A DNA stretch of 64,000 nucleotides, taken from contig JAAVZD010000001.1 of NCBI GenBank assembly GCA_022791475.1, positions 28,691-92,690 on the forward strand, in the 5' to 3' direction. The notes below the pieces were generated by a model. It was not told where the DNA came from. It was given only the letters and a program-made list of their open reading frames with translations, and ran no database searches. A program made the translations under genes and the position numbers. The number at the start of each line of letters is the position of its first letter. Positions within the stretch are counted from its first letter, which is position 1. Origin of the DNA: Clostridia bacterium. Its GTDB lineage: Bacteria > Bacillota_A > Clostridia > TANB77 > CAG-508. Shown here in pieces: positions 9,422 to 18,807 of the stretch.

Positions 9422-11104
9422 ATGAATAAGAAGTGGGAATGTTACGAAGTAGATGAAAACAAAGTAGAAAATTTAGCTAGAAAATATAGTTTGAGTAAGT
9501 TGTTAGCTAGAATACTAGTTAATAGAAATATTGTAGAAGATGAAAAAATAAATATATTCTTAAACCCAACTAGAAGGGATTTTTATAATCCATTTTTAAT
9601 GCCAGACATGGAAAAGGCAGTGGCTAGAATAATAGAAGCGATAGAGACGCATGAAAAAATAATGATTTTTGGAGATTATGATGTTGATGGTATTACTAGT
9701 ATAACTGTATTAAAAAAGTTTTTATTAGATAGAGGTGCATATGTTTCTGAATATATTCCTAATAGATTACATGAAGGATATGGACTAAATAAGGAAGCCA
9801 TAAAACACATAGTAGATGAGAAATATACACTTATGATTACTGTTGACTGTGGGATTTCAGGAATAGAAGAAATTGACTATGCAAATTCTTTAGGAATTGA
9901 AACAATAGTAACAGACCACCACGAAACAGGAGATATTCTGCCAAATGCAGTTGCTGTAGTCGATTGCAAGAGAAAAGATAACAAATATCCTTTCAATCAA
10001 TTAGCAGGTGTTGGGGTTGTATTTAAACTTATACAAGCAATATCTCAAAAAATGAATTTAGAAGAAAAAGAATATCTTAAATATTTAGATATAGTATGTG
10101 TTGGAACAATTTCCGACATTGTACCATTAGTAGACGAAAATAGAGTTATTACAAAATTAGGCTTAAAATTAGTAGAAGTTACAAAAAATATAGGATTAAA
10201 AACTTTAATAGAATTATCAGGCTATAAAAAAATAGATTCAAGTACAATATCCTTTGGAATAGCACCACGAATAAATGCATGTGGAAGAATGGGACATGCC
10301 AAAGAAGCTCTAAAATTATTTTTAACTGAAAATCCACAAGAAGCACGAGAAATAGCTTTAAAATTAAATGAGTATAATGCCAAGAGGCAAGAAATAGAAA
10401 AAAGAATTTTTGACGAAGCAGTAGAACAAATTGAGCAAAATAATAATGATGAAGTAATAGTATTAGGAAAAGAAAATTGGCATCATGGCGTAATAGGAAT
10501 AGTTTCTTCAAAAATAACAGATTTATATTTTAAACCAAGTATATTAATATGTTTTGAAGAAGAAATGGGAAAAGGCTCTGGCAGAAGCATACCAGGTTTT
10601 GATTTATATGAGGCATTACGAGAATGTGACACAAATATAAATAGATTTGGTGGTCATTCTATGGCAATAGGAATTACAGTTGAAAAAGAAAAGTTTGAAG
10701 ATTTTAAAAAAGATTTTATAAAATATGTACAGGGTAGCAATATTAATGATATAATACCAATTATAAATATAGATGAAGAAGTTTCTTTAAAAGATATAAG
10801 TGTAAGAAATGTAGCAGAGCTAAAATTATTAGAACCATTTGGGGAAGCAAATAAAACACCACTATTCTTATTAAGAAACCTAAAAATACATTCAATAAGA
10901 GCATTATCAGAAGGAAAGCACCTAAAGCTAGCTTTAAAAGATGATAATTACTGGATAGATGCAATAGGCTTTAACTTAGGGCATTTATCAGAAGAATATA
11001 GAATAGGAGATAAAGTAGATATAGTTGGAACTTTGGAAATAAATCAGTATAATGGTAGGGAGAGTATACAAATTAATATGAAGGATATAAGGAAATCATA
11101 TTAA
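9422..11104 (+). CDS. recJ: Single-stranded-DNA exonuclease RecJ
   Basis: 5'-3' exonuclease acting in recombination and repair. 560 residues. The DHH phosphoesterase motifs are visible in order: FGDYDVDG (near 80), VDCGISG and TDHHETG (near 165), followed by the DHHA1 domain with GSGRSIPGFD and FGGHSMAIG, and a C-terminal OB-fold region. It starts at ATG 9422 behind GAGGAAAGG. It precedes relA as in many Firmicutes, but a small opposite-strand gene separates them. No in-frame CGG. Confidence 0.94.
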   Translation: MNKKWECYEVDENKVENLARKYSLSKLLARILVNRNIVEDEKINIFLNPTRRDFYNPFLMPDMEKAVARIIEAIETHEKIMIFGDYDVDGITSITVLKKFLLDRGAYVSEYIPNRLHEGYGLNKEAIKHIVDEKYTLMITVDCGISGIEEIDYANSLGIETIVTDHHETGDILPNAVAVVDCKRKDNKYPFNQLAGVGVVFKLIQAISQKMNLEEKEYLKYLDIVCVGTISDIVPLVDENRVITKLGLKLVEVTKNIGLKTLIELSGYKKIDSSTISFGIAPRINACGRMGHAKEALKLFLTENPQEAREIALKLNEYNAKRQEIEKRIFDEAVEQIEQNNNDEVIVLGKENWHHGVIGIVSSKITDLYFKPSILICFEEEMGKGSGRSIPGFDLYEALRECDTNINRFGGHSMAIGITVEKEKFEDFKKDFIKYVQGSNINDIIPIINIDEEVSLKDISVRNVAELKLLEPFGEANKTPLFLLRNLKIHSIRALSEGKHLKLALKDDNYWIDAIGFNLGHLSEEYRIGDKVDIVGTLEINQYNGRESIQINMKDIRKSY

Positions 11105-11109
11105 AAAAA

Positions 11110-11139
11110 TCAGATATGCTGTTAAAAGCATATCTGATT
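11110..11139. terminator. Terminator between recJ and 11150
   Basis: CAGATATGCT / AGCATATCTG perfect hairpin flanked by A and T runs. Confidence 0.75.
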
Positions 11140-11149
11140 AGAAATATTT

Positions 11150-11356
11150 TTATAAAATTGTACTTAAAATCATAATTGCCATAAAGATTAAGAAAACTCC
11201 ATAGGAAAATGGCTCAGTTACTGTGGCAGGAATTGTGTTAAACCAATATCTGGTTAAAATAATACCTTCTTCTTTGTAATTTTTCCAAGCCATCCGCAGG
11301 AAAATGCCAGCAATTACAGTGATTGCTACAAAAACAATAATAATGAAAATTTTCAT
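11150..11356 (-). CDS. Small membrane protein, 68 aa, in-frame CGG
   Basis: Two hydrophobic segments (residues 2-19 and about 53-68) flank a short polar loop; family not recognised. It starts at ATG 11356 with AAGGAG. Codon 21 is CGG (IFLRMAWKNY); shifting +1 would give a 33-residue product lacking the second membrane segment, so reading in frame is more plausible. Divergent from relA; leader contains GTAACTAAAG. Confidence 0.65.
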   Translation of the reverse strand: MKIFIIIVFVAITVIAGIFLRMAWKNYKEEGIILTRYWFNTIPATVTEPFSYGVFLIFMAIMILSTIL

Positions 11357-11448
11357 ATATTATCTCCTTTCATAAAGAAAAACAAACTTTAGTTACAAAC
11401 GAATTATACTATGAATTAACATAAAAGTCAAGAAAGGAAGTGAAAAAA

Positions 11449-13650
11449 ATGCAAGAAGCAAATAAAACAATAACAATAGAAGAAATAATAAATAAAATGA
11501 AAAAGAATAATAAGAAATCAGATAGCAAAATAATACAAAAAGCCTATAATTTTGCTGTAGAAAAACATGGCGAGCAATTGAGAAAATCAGGTGAACCATA
11601 TATAATTCATCCAATGCAAGTAGCAAATATTTTAGCTGAATTAGGTTTAGACGATAGCACAGTTTGTGCAGCTTTACTTCATGATGTGGTAGAAGATACA
11701 GAGGTTACACATGAAGATTTAATAAGAGAGTTTAGTTTAGAAATTGCAGAAATGGTAGATGGAGTTACAAAACTTAGCAAATTAAACTGTGAATCAGTAG
11801 AAGAAGAACAAGTTGAGAATTATAGAAAAATGTTTCTAGCAATGGGGAAAGATATACGTGTAATTATGATAAAATTAGCAGATAGACTTCATAATATGAG
11901 AACACTAAAATTCTTATCAAGAGATAGACAAATAGCAAATGCAAGAGAAACAATGGACTTATATGCACCACTTGCAAATAGGCTTGGTATATATTCATTA
12001 AAATGGGAATTAGAAGATTTAGCTTTTAAATATTTATATCCAGAGGATTACCGAGAAATAGTAGAAGGAATAGATAGAAAAAGAGAAGAAAGATTAAATT
12101 TCATAGATAAAATAGAAGAGGAAATAAAAAAAGAACTTAAAGCACAAAAAATAGATGCAGAGATAACAGGTAGAGCAAAACACTTATATAGTATATATAG
12201 AAAAATGAAAAGAGATAATATTACTATAGACCAAATATATGACTTATTTGCTCTAAGAATAATAGTAAACTCAGTAAAAGACTGTTATGCAGCATTAGGA
12301 GTAGCGCACGACCTATATAACCCAATGCCAGGAAGGTTTAAAGACTATATAGCGGTGCCAAAGCCAAACATGTACCAATCATTACATACGACGCTAATAG
12401 GAGAAAAAGGAACACCATTTGAAGTTCAAATACGTACTTGGGACATGCATAGAATAGCAGAATATGGTATAGCAGCACACTGGGCATATAAAGAAGCAAG
12501 TTTTTCAAAAGGAAAAAAAGCAAATGTACAAGTAACAGAAGATAAACTAGCATGGCTTCGTGAAACATTAGAGTGGCAAAAGGATATAGCAGATCCACAA
12601 GAATTCTTAAATACATTAAAAACAGAATTATTTGAAGATGAGGTATATGTATTTACACCAAAAGGAGATATAAAAGTACTTCCAAATGGAAGCACACCAA
12701 TAGATTATGCATATAGTATACATGCAGAAATAGGTCATCATATGACAGGTTGCAAAATAAACAGTAAAATGATGCCAATAATAACAAAATTAAGAAATGG
12801 TGATATAGTAGAAATAGTAACATCAGATAAAGCAAAAGGACCAAGTAGAGACTGGTTAAAATTTATACAAAGTTCAACAGCAAAGAATAAGATACAAGCA
12901 TGGTTTAAGAAAAATCAAAGAGAAGAAAACATAGAAAAAGGAAAAGATCTAATAGAAAAAGAAATAAAAAGAATAGGAATGGATTATAGTGAACTATTCA
13001 AAACAGAATTTGTACAAGGAGCATTAAACAGATATAAATTTACTACAACAGAAGATATGTATGCAGCAGTAGGATTTGGAGCAATATCATCAGGAAAAGT
13101 AATAGCAAGAATATTAGAAGAATACAGAAAAGTTCATAAAGAAGAAAATGTAGAAGAAAAAATAGAAGAATTAGCTAAAAAGCAAAACAAAGCAAATACA
13201 TCAAAAACAGGAATAGTAGTAGAAGGAATAGATAACTGCTTAGTAAAACTATCAAAATGCTGTAATCCAGTACCAGGAGATAATATAGTAGGTTATATAA
13301 CAAGAGGAAGAGGAGTATCAGTACACAGAGCAGACTGTAAAAACTTAAAAGACCTATTCTTAGATGAACAAAATAGAATGATAGATGTATACTGGCTAAG
13401 CGAAAAAGCAGCAGCATATAATGTAGATATAGAAATATTTGCAAATGATAGAACAGGATTACTTGCCGATATAATTTCACAAATAGGAACAACAAAAACA
13501 AAACTAATAGCAGTAGCATCAAGAGCTAATAAAGAAAGAATAGCAATAACAGAAATAACATTAGAAGTAGAAAATTTAGAAGAATTAAATAATGTGCTTA
13601 AGGTTATAAGGAAAGTTGATAGCGTATATGAAGTTAAGCGTAAGAAATAA
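11449..13650 (+). CDS. relA: Bifunctional (p)ppGpp synthetase/hydrolase (Rel)
   Basis: Makes and degrades the stringent-response alarmone. Domains in order over 733 residues: HD hydrolase (LLHDVVEDT near 75; DRLHNMRTL near 145), synthetase (DLFALRIIV and GRFKDYIAVPKPNMYQSLH), TGS (VFTPKGDIKVLPNGSTPIDYAY), a zinc-finger-like region with CCNPVPGD and HRADC, and a C-terminal ACT domain. Both catalytic motifs look intact. ATG 11449 is chosen over GTG 11440, which overlaps the AGGAAG ribosome site. Confidence 0.95.
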   Translation: MQEANKTITIEEIINKMKKNNKKSDSKIIQKAYNFAVEKHGEQLRKSGEPYIIHPMQVANILAELGLDDSTVCAALLHDVVEDTEVTHEDLIREFSLEIAEMVDGVTKLSKLNCESVEEEQVENYRKMFLAMGKDIRVIMIKLADRLHNMRTLKFLSRDRQIANARETMDLYAPLANRLGIYSLKWELEDLAFKYLYPEDYREIVEGIDRKREERLNFIDKIEEEIKKELKAQKIDAEITGRAKHLYSIYRKMKRDNITIDQIYDLFALRIIVNSVKDCYAALGVAHDLYNPMPGRFKDYIAVPKPNMYQSLHTTLIGEKGTPFEVQIRTWDMHRIAEYGIAAHWAYKEASFSKGKKANVQVTEDKLAWLRETLEWQKDIADPQEFLNTLKTELFEDEVYVFTPKGDIKVLPNGSTPIDYAYSIHAEIGHHMTGCKINSKMMPIITKLRNGDIVEIVTSDKAKGPSRDWLKFIQSSTAKNKIQAWFKKNQREENIEKGKDLIEKEIKRIGMDYSELFKTEFVQGALNRYKFTTTEDMYAAVGFGAISSGKVIARILEEYRKVHKEENVEEKIEELAKKQNKANTSKTGIVVEGIDNCLVKLSKCCNPVPGDNIVGYITRGRGVSVHRADCKNLKDLFLDEQNRMIDVYWLSEKAAAYNVDIEIFANDRTGLLADIISQIGTTKTKLIAVASRANKERIAITEITLEVENLEELNNVLKVIRKVDSVYEVKRKK

Positions 13651-13696
13651 TCCCATTTGGGACGTTTCCAAATGGGGTATCTGTCCCTTTTGGGAA
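13651..13696. repeat. GGGACG-core palindromic repeat, family 2, copy 1
   Basis: Contains TTTGGGACGTTTCCAAATGG and ends CTTTTGGGAA. Copies at 34441-34487 (after polC) and 55403-55450 (after the ABC permease). Each directly follows a stop codon, so they may serve as terminators. Confidence 0.75.
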
Positions 13697-13832
13697 TATG
13701 GAAAGATATATATAAGCATTAACTATTAAACAAAAAATTTTTATAAAGTCAATAATTTTGAGTATTTTTATTAAAGCAGATAAAATTTAATAGAAAATTT
13801 TAAAACTTTATTAAAGAAAGGAAAAAACACAA

Positions 13833-14483
13833 ATGATATTAAAGAAAATACCAGTAGAAACGGCACTTGGAGAGCCAACAAACTGTTATATAGTAGAAGA
13901 TGAACAAACAAAAGAAGCAATGTGTGTAGATCCAGGTGGAGAGTCAGAAAAAATAATAGAAATGTTAGATGCTTTAGGAATAGATAACTTAAAATATATA
14001 TATTTAACACATTGTCATGGTGACCATTTTGGAGGAATATTAAAATTAAAAGAACAAAAAGCTGGAAAAGTTTTAATACATAGATATGACAGTGAAGGTT
14101 TATATAATATAGGAATAAGTTTAACCTATTATATAGGAATGGAAGATATCACACTAGAAGCGGATTCTAGAGTAGATGAAGGAGACTTAATACATGTAGG
14201 AAACATAGAATTTAAAGTAATACACACTCCAGGACATACAAAGGGTGGAACTTGCTTATACTGTGAAAAAGAAAAATTATTATTTTCAGGAGATACACTA
14301 TTTAGAGGAACATGGGGAAGAACAGACCTTCCAACCAGCAATTTTTCAGACATAATAAATTCAATAACAAACAAACTAGCAATTCTGCCAGACGATACAA
14401 TAGTATACCCAGGACATGGAAGAACAACTAGAATAAAAGAAGAAGAACCAATATATCTAAGCCTAAGACCAAGACTAGATTAA
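13833..14483 (+). CDS. MBL-fold metallo-hydrolase (glyoxalase II-like)
   Basis: Binuclear-metal hydrolase of the metallo-beta-lactamase fold, likely acting on thioesters. 216 residues with the metal motif THCHGDHFGG (near 60), HTPGHTKGG (near 133), SGDTLFRGTWGRTDLP (near 153) and PGHGRTT (near 193). The substrate is not determined; YcbL-like or glyoxalase II-like activity is likely. ATG 13833 has AAAGGAAA upstream. It stands alone after relA. Confidence 0.9.
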   Translation: MILKKIPVETALGEPTNCYIVEDEQTKEAMCVDPGGESEKIIEMLDALGIDNLKYIYLTHCHGDHFGGILKLKEQKAGKVLIHRYDSEGLYNIGISLTYYIGMEDITLEADSRVDEGDLIHVGNIEFKVIHTPGHTKGGTCLYCEKEKLLFSGDTLFRGTWGRTDLPTSNFSDIINSITNKLAILPDDTIVYPGHGRTTRIKEEEPIYLSLRPRLD

Positions 14484-14573
14484 AAAATTATGTAAAACAC
14501 TTGAAAAAGTATATTCTATATGATATTATATTACAGCAACTAAAAATTTTGTTTCATTGCAAGGAGGAAAGAC

Positions 14574-14798
14574 ATGATAAAAGTGGACAACAGATTTTAT
14601 GAGGAAGGTTGTACAATGGATGGAAAAGGCAATCGGGTAATGCTTAAAAAAGACGGAAACACATGTATTGAGATGACATTTAATGGAAAAAATGTTAAAT
14701 TAAGAAATATGGATGGTAAAGTCAAAATAATAGAATTTTCCAAAATTTGTGAAATTACTATTGGATATCAACTTCCGGCAGTATTTTTTAAAGATTAA
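14574..14798 (+). CDS. Orphan protein, 74 aa, in-frame CGG
   Basis: Unrecognised small beta-rich protein. Codon 22 is CGG in GKGNRVML; a +1 shift there meets TAA at once, so the codon must be read in frame. AAGGAGG precedes ATG 14574. Its leader (GCAACTAAAAATTTTG) only weakly resembles that of the other orphan genes. Followed by a terminator. Confidence 0.65.
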   Translation: MIKVDNRFYEEGCTMDGKGNRVMLKKDGNTCIEMTFNGKNVKLRNMDGKVKIIEFSKICEITIGYQLPAVFFKD

Positions 14799-14812
14799 AC
14801 TTGCAACAAAGA

Positions 14813-14846
14813 AAAAGGGGAATAGATAAATAACTATTCCCCTAAA
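14813..14846 (+). terminator. Terminator
   Basis: AGGGGAATAG / CTATTCCCCT hairpin after the 14574 gene. Confidence 0.7.
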
Positions 14847-14915
14847 TAATTAAAAAACAATAAAATATAATATTAGAAATAAATAATAAAGATATCAAAG
14901 CAAGACGTTGGAGAA

Positions 14916-14944
14916 CGGGTCGCCGAAGGCTGCGACCCCTACAA
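14916..14944. repeat. GGGTCGCC-type palindromic repeat
   Basis: Same core as the 173-203 copy (GGGTCGCCGAAGGCTGCGAC), upstream of hisS. Confidence 0.75.
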
Positions 14945-15003
14945 TAAATTGATTAAATGTGAATAGTAAATAGTACACGCTTTGCGTGAAGGAGGAAAAA
15001 GAG

Positions 15004-16314
15004 ATGAATAAAATAGAGCCACGTACACTACCAGGTTTTATGGAATTGCTACCAAACGAGCAAATTCTATTTAATGAAATGAAAGAAAAAATAGCCAAAT
15101 CATATGAAAAATTTGGTTTTTTACCAATAGATACACCAATAATAGAAATGAGTGAAGTGCTTTTAGCAAAAGCAGGAGGAGAAACTGAAAAACAAATATA
15201 TCGTTTTAATAAAGGAGATAATGACTTATCGCTAAGGTTTGACCTAACTGTACCACTTGCAAAATATGTAGCACAAAATTATAATAATTTAGCATTTCCT
15301 TTTAGAAGATATCAAATAGGTAAAGTATACCGTGGCGAAAGACCACAAAAAGGAAGATTCAGAGAATTTTATCAATGTGATATAGATATAATAGGAGATG
15401 GAGAATTAAACATTATAAATGATGCGGGGATGCCAGCAGTTATATATAATACAATAAAAGAGCTAGGATTTAATGATTTTACAATATGTATAAACAATAG
15501 AAAAATATTAAATGGGCTATTTAAAGAATTAAATCAAGAAGAAAACTCGGTAGAAATAATGAGAGTAATTGATAAAATAGAAAAAATAGGAAAAGAAAAT
15601 ATAATTGAATGCCTAGAAGATATGAATATAGAAAAAACATCTATTGATAGAATTATAGAATTTATAGAAATAGATGGTACATCAGATGAAAAACTAGAAA
15701 AATTAGAAAAACTACAAGTTTCAGAAGAATTATTCAAACAAGGTTTAGAAGAACTAAAACAAGTAGTAAAATACATAAGAAGTTTTGGAGTACCAGACGC
15801 AAACTTTAAAGTAGACTTAAGTATAGCAAGAGGACTAGACTATTACACAGGAACAGTATATGAAACATTTTTAAATGAATACAGAGAAATAGGAAGTGTA
15901 TGTTCAGGAGGAAGATACGACAATTTAGCCGAATACTATACAGATAAAAAACTTCCAGGAGTAGGAGTATCAATAGGTCTTACAAGACTATTCTATAAAC
16001 TAAATGAACTACAAGCAATAGAAGCTTCAAAGAAATCCATATCAAAAGTACTAGTAGTTTCAATGGTAGAAGATCAAACAACAGCATTAGAAATAGGAAA
16101 AGCACTTAGAAATGCTGGAATAGAAACAGAAAACTACTTAGAAGATAAAAAAATAAAGGCAAAATTTAAATATGCAGATAAATTACAAATTCCTTATGTT
16201 ATAGTAATAGGGGAAGACGAAATAACTAATAATGTAGTAACTCTAAAAAACATGCAAACAGGAGAGCAAAAAACAACAAGTATACAAGAAGCAATAAATG
16301 AAATAACTAAATAA
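15004..16314 (+). CDS. hisS: Histidyl-tRNA synthetase
   Basis: Class II aminoacyl-tRNA synthetase charging tRNA-His. 436 residues with motif 2 in FRRYQIGKVYRGE (near 108), the histidine-A motif RGLDYYTG (near 272), motif 3 around GVGVSIGLTRL and a C-terminal anticodon-binding domain. ATG 15004 is chosen because GGAGG lies 8 bases before it; the GTG at 14986 overlaps the ribosome site. No hisS-aspS pair is seen; the gene is followed by a REP-like inverted repeat that can end transcription. Confidence 0.95.
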   Translation: MNKIEPRTLPGFMELLPNEQILFNEMKEKIAKSYEKFGFLPIDTPIIEMSEVLLAKAGGETEKQIYRFNKGDNDLSLRFDLTVPLAKYVAQNYNNLAFPFRRYQIGKVYRGERPQKGRFREFYQCDIDIIGDGELNIINDAGMPAVIYNTIKELGFNDFTICINNRKILNGLFKELNQEENSVEIMRVIDKIEKIGKENIIECLEDMNIEKTSIDRIIEFIEIDGTSDEKLEKLEKLQVSEELFKQGLEELKQVVKYIRSFGVPDANFKVDLSIARGLDYYTGTVYETFLNEYREIGSVCSGGRYDNLAEYYTDKKLPGVGVSIGLTRLFYKLNELQAIEASKKSISKVLVVSMVEDQTTALEIGKALRNAGIETENYLEDKKIKAKFKYADKLQIPYVIVIGEDEITNNVVTLKNMQTGEQKTTSIQEAINEITK

Positions 16315-16317
16315 AAA

Positions 16318-16415
16318 AGTGACAATGGGACGGAGTTTTTGTCACTAGGGTTGTAGAAGAAAATTATAATAATCTTTAGAATACCTAGTGACAAAAACTC
16401 CGTCCCATTGTCACT
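16318..16415. repeat. REP-type inverted pair (REPIN-like), stand-alone copy
   Basis: Two inverted copies of AGTGACAATGGGACGGAG... facing each other around a 25-30 base centre. The same arms flank the transposase gene at 28694-29461, so this is probably a non-autonomous copy mobilised by that enzyme. Confidence 0.8.
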
Positions 16416-16489
16416 TTTTATTGTCATATTAACCAACGTACAAGCATATAATTTATATAATAATTGAAGTTTGTACGAAAGGAATTATA

Positions 16490-17593
16490 ATGATAAATTT
16501 AGCAGTATTAAATCTGAAAGATATAATAAAATACTTACTAAAATTTTTATTAATAATTATAATATTATGGAGTTTTAGTAAGTTTTTTTCGCCCACTAAA
16601 ATAAAACAAACAAATCTAGGAATAAGTATAGATAACAGTAAATTTTTAGAATGTTTAGATGAAACCATACCAGGAATGAAACAATTAAATGATAAAGAAG
16701 TAGAAACAGAAATGAAAAATAATAATCCTCTAAAAACAATGTTAAAATTAGAACTTAGTATGATTCATAATATAAAAGAAAAAGAAGTGAAAAATGTAAC
16801 AGAAGAAAATGAGGAAATAAAAGTAGAACAAGCGCAAACAGGGCTTCAAACTGAAAAAATACAAAATAATGTACCAGAGAATTTTACAAATTCATATAAT
16901 GGAGTTAATATAAAAAATGGAACAGATTATAATTTAACAGAAGAAATATTAAAACCAGATATACAAATAAACAATAAAAACGTAATGATATTTCACACAC
17001 ACACTTGTGAAAGTTATACAGCAACAGAAAAGTTTAACTATACACAAACTGGTACATATAGAACTACCGACTTAAACTATAATGTTGCAAGAGTAGGAAC
17101 TGAACTTACAAACCAATTAAAAAGTTATAATTATAATGTAGTACATAACACAACATATCATGACTATCCAGCATACAATGGTTCATATGAACGTTCATTA
17201 AGTACAGTAAAGAATTTATTATTAACAAATGAAAATACAGATGTAATATTTGATATACATAGAGACGCAATAGCAGACTATAGCTATGCGCCAACTGTAA
17301 AAATAGGAGAAGAATATGCAGCACAATTAATGTTTGTTATAGGAACAGATGGAGGAGGACTAGAACATCAAAATTGGCAACAAAATTTAAAATTTGCAGT
17401 AAAAGTGCAAGAAAAAGCAAATGAATTATACCCAGGTTTATTCAAACCAATAGTATTAAGAAATAGTAGATACAACCAACACTTATCAAAAGCAGCAAGT
17501 ATAATAGAAGTAGGAGCAACAGGGAATACAATGGAACAATGTTTAGCTAGTATGAAATATTTAGCAAAAGTTATTAGTGAAGTTATGAAATAA
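16490..17593 (+). CDS. spoIIP: Stage II sporulation protein P
   Basis: Peptidoglycan amidase/endopeptidase of the SpoIID-M-P engulfment complex, anchored in the mother-cell membrane. 367 residues: a membrane segment at about 18-32 (FLLIIIILWSFSKFF), a polar linker, then the catalytic domain with the zinc motif FHTHTCESY (near 166), FDIHRDAI (near 255) and a final Glu-containing IIEVGATGNT. Marks the organism as a spore former. Single gene with a terminator. Confidence 0.9.
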   Translation: MINLAVLNLKDIIKYLLKFLLIIIILWSFSKFFSPTKIKQTNLGISIDNSKFLECLDETIPGMKQLNDKEVETEMKNNNPLKTMLKLELSMIHNIKEKEVKNVTEENEEIKVEQAQTGLQTEKIQNNVPENFTNSYNGVNIKNGTDYNLTEEILKPDIQINNKNVMIFHTHTCESYTATEKFNYTQTGTYRTTDLNYNVARVGTELTNQLKSYNYNVVHNTTYHDYPAYNGSYERSLSTVKNLLLTNENTDVIFDIHRDAIADYSYAPTVKIGEEYAAQLMFVIGTDGGGLEHQNWQQNLKFAVKVQEKANELYPGLFKPIVLRNSRYNQHLSKAASIIEVGATGNTMEQCLASMKYLAKVISEVMK

Positions 17594-17597
17594 TACC

Positions 17598-17634
17598 AAA
17601 AAGAAAGTCAATAAAAATATTGACTTTCTTTTTG
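17598..17634. terminator. spoIIP terminator
   Basis: AAAGAAAGTCAATA / TATTGACTTTCTTT hairpin with T run. Confidence 0.75.
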
Positions 17635-17640
17635 ATATTA

Positions 17641-17910
17641 TTAATTTAATTTAATACAATAAGAAGCACCGTGAGAACAATTAGTAAGTGTTACTGTAGC
17701 ATTAATACTTAAACGATGAAGTAAGTTTTCAATAACATATTTTGACATATGGATATTATCGAGATTGAAAGACTCAGGTAATTTATCATTATTGATAAAA
17801 GCAAGTCCCCAAAGGTACGATAATACATCTAACTCAAAGCCATTAGGGTCTCTTTTCTTAGTAAGGGAGTTACGTTCATTAATAATTTTTTCGTAAATAC
17901 TATTTACCAT
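17641..17910 (-). CDS. Orphan protein, 89 aa
   Basis: Unrecognised soluble protein starting MVNSIYEKIINERNS. ATG 17910 is chosen for the AAAGGAGG upstream, although the frame is open to 17952. The leader GGAACCTGTTAACCTTTC closely matches that of the gene at 7265. Confidence 0.65.
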   Translation of the reverse strand: MVNSIYEKIINERNSLTKKRDPNGFELDVLSYLWGLAFINNDKLPESFNLDNIHMSKYVIENLLHRLSINATVTLTNCSHGASYCIKLN

Positions 17911-18042
17911 ATAAATACCTCCTTTAGTATAAGAAAGGTTAACAGGTTCCAAATTATAAAACTATTATAACACCAAAAGCGATAAGAAGCAATAAATGTT
18001 ATAGTTTAATTATAATTATTTTAAATTAAAGCAACATAATAC

Positions 18043-18070
18043 TTGACAAAAAAGAATAATATGTTAATAT
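18043..18070 (+). promoter_or_regulatory. Promoter of orphan gene 18127
   Basis: TTGACA (18043-18048), 16 bases, TAATAT (18065-18070), then the leader motif GTAACTAATTAATGTCC. Confidence 0.55.
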
Positions 18071-18126
18071 ATAAACGTAACTAATTAATGTCCTTTTATT
18101 ATTAATATAAAAAAGGAGGAATAAGA

Positions 18127-18309
18127 ATGCAGTGTAAAGCAATAACTGAAGAAAGTGGATATTATTTTAAAGTAGTGGAAAAGGTTATGGAAAAATTAGA
18201 AGAATATATAAAAGAAGGATGGAGACCTCAAGGAGGAATAAATGTTACTTATGACAGTGATATTGAAAAATTTTATGCTACTTTATTAATAATAAATGAA
18301 AAAAGATAA
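18127..18309 (+). CDS. Small protein resembling DUF1737
   Basis: 60 residues. The segment LEEYIKEGWRPQGGINVTYD resembles the core of short DUF1737-type proteins, whose function is unknown. AAAGGAGG precedes ATG 18127. Its leader shares the orphan-gene motif, and a strong terminator follows. The family call is tentative. Confidence 0.65.
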   Translation: MQCKAITEESGYYFKVVEKVMEKLEEYIKEGWRPQGGINVTYDSDIEKFYATLLIINEKR

Positions 18310-18330
18310 ATGAAAAAAGATAAATGAAAA

Positions 18331-18358
18331 AGAATTGGGGAACTCCCCAATTCTTTTT
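18331..18358 (+). terminator. Terminator
   Basis: AAGAATTGGGG / CCCCAATTCTT hairpin then TTTTAT. Confidence 0.8.
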
Positions 18359-18387
18359 ATGTAATTTAAAAAATAATGCAAAAGTAC

Positions 18388-18415
18388 TTGACAAATACAA
18401 AAAAAAGGTGTAAAG
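18388..18415 (+). promoter_or_regulatory. Promoter of the ylxM-ffh operon
   Basis: TTGACA (18388-18393), 16-base spacer, TAAAGT (18410-18415). Confidence 0.55.
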
Positions 18416-18447
18416 TTAATTAGCATTACAAATTAAGAGGTGGTAAT

Positions 18448-18795
18448 ATGGAAAAAAATGTTAAAGTAAGTATGTTATGCCAAATATATGGTAAATTATT
18501 AACAGAAAAACAGCTTGAGGTTTTAACAGATTACTATAATAGAGATTTATCACTTTCTGAAATAGCAGAAAATAATAATATAACAAGGCAAGCTGTTAGA
18601 GACATAATAAAAAAGGGGGAAAATAAACTTTTCGAATTAGAAGAAAAGCTACAAATTATGGAAAAGATGATGAAGCAAGAAAAACTTTTGCAAGAAGTAC
18701 TAAGCGAACTAGGCAAGATACAAGAAGTATCATCTGACAAAAAAATAGAAAAGATATTAAACCACGTAAGAAAAGAATTAAATTATTTAGTTTAG
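18448..18795 (+). CDS. ylxM: YlxM-family helix-turn-helix protein
   Basis: 115-residue cytosolic protein of the YlxM/p13 family, encoded next to ffh in Firmicutes and thought to modulate the signal recognition particle. The sigma-70-region-4-like HTH is visible at about 16-55 (LTEKQLEVLTDYYNRDLSLS, then ITRQAVRDIIKKGE), followed by a coiled-coil tail. It ends 12 bases before ffh with a ribosome site in the gap, so the two are co-transcribed. Intact. Confidence 0.9.
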   Translation: MEKNVKVSMLCQIYGKLLTEKQLEVLTDYYNRDLSLSEIAENNNITRQAVRDIIKKGENKLFELEEKLQIMEKMMKQEKLLQEVLSELGKIQEVSSDKKIEKILNHVRKELNYLV

Positions 18796-18807
18796 GAGGA
18801 AATTGAT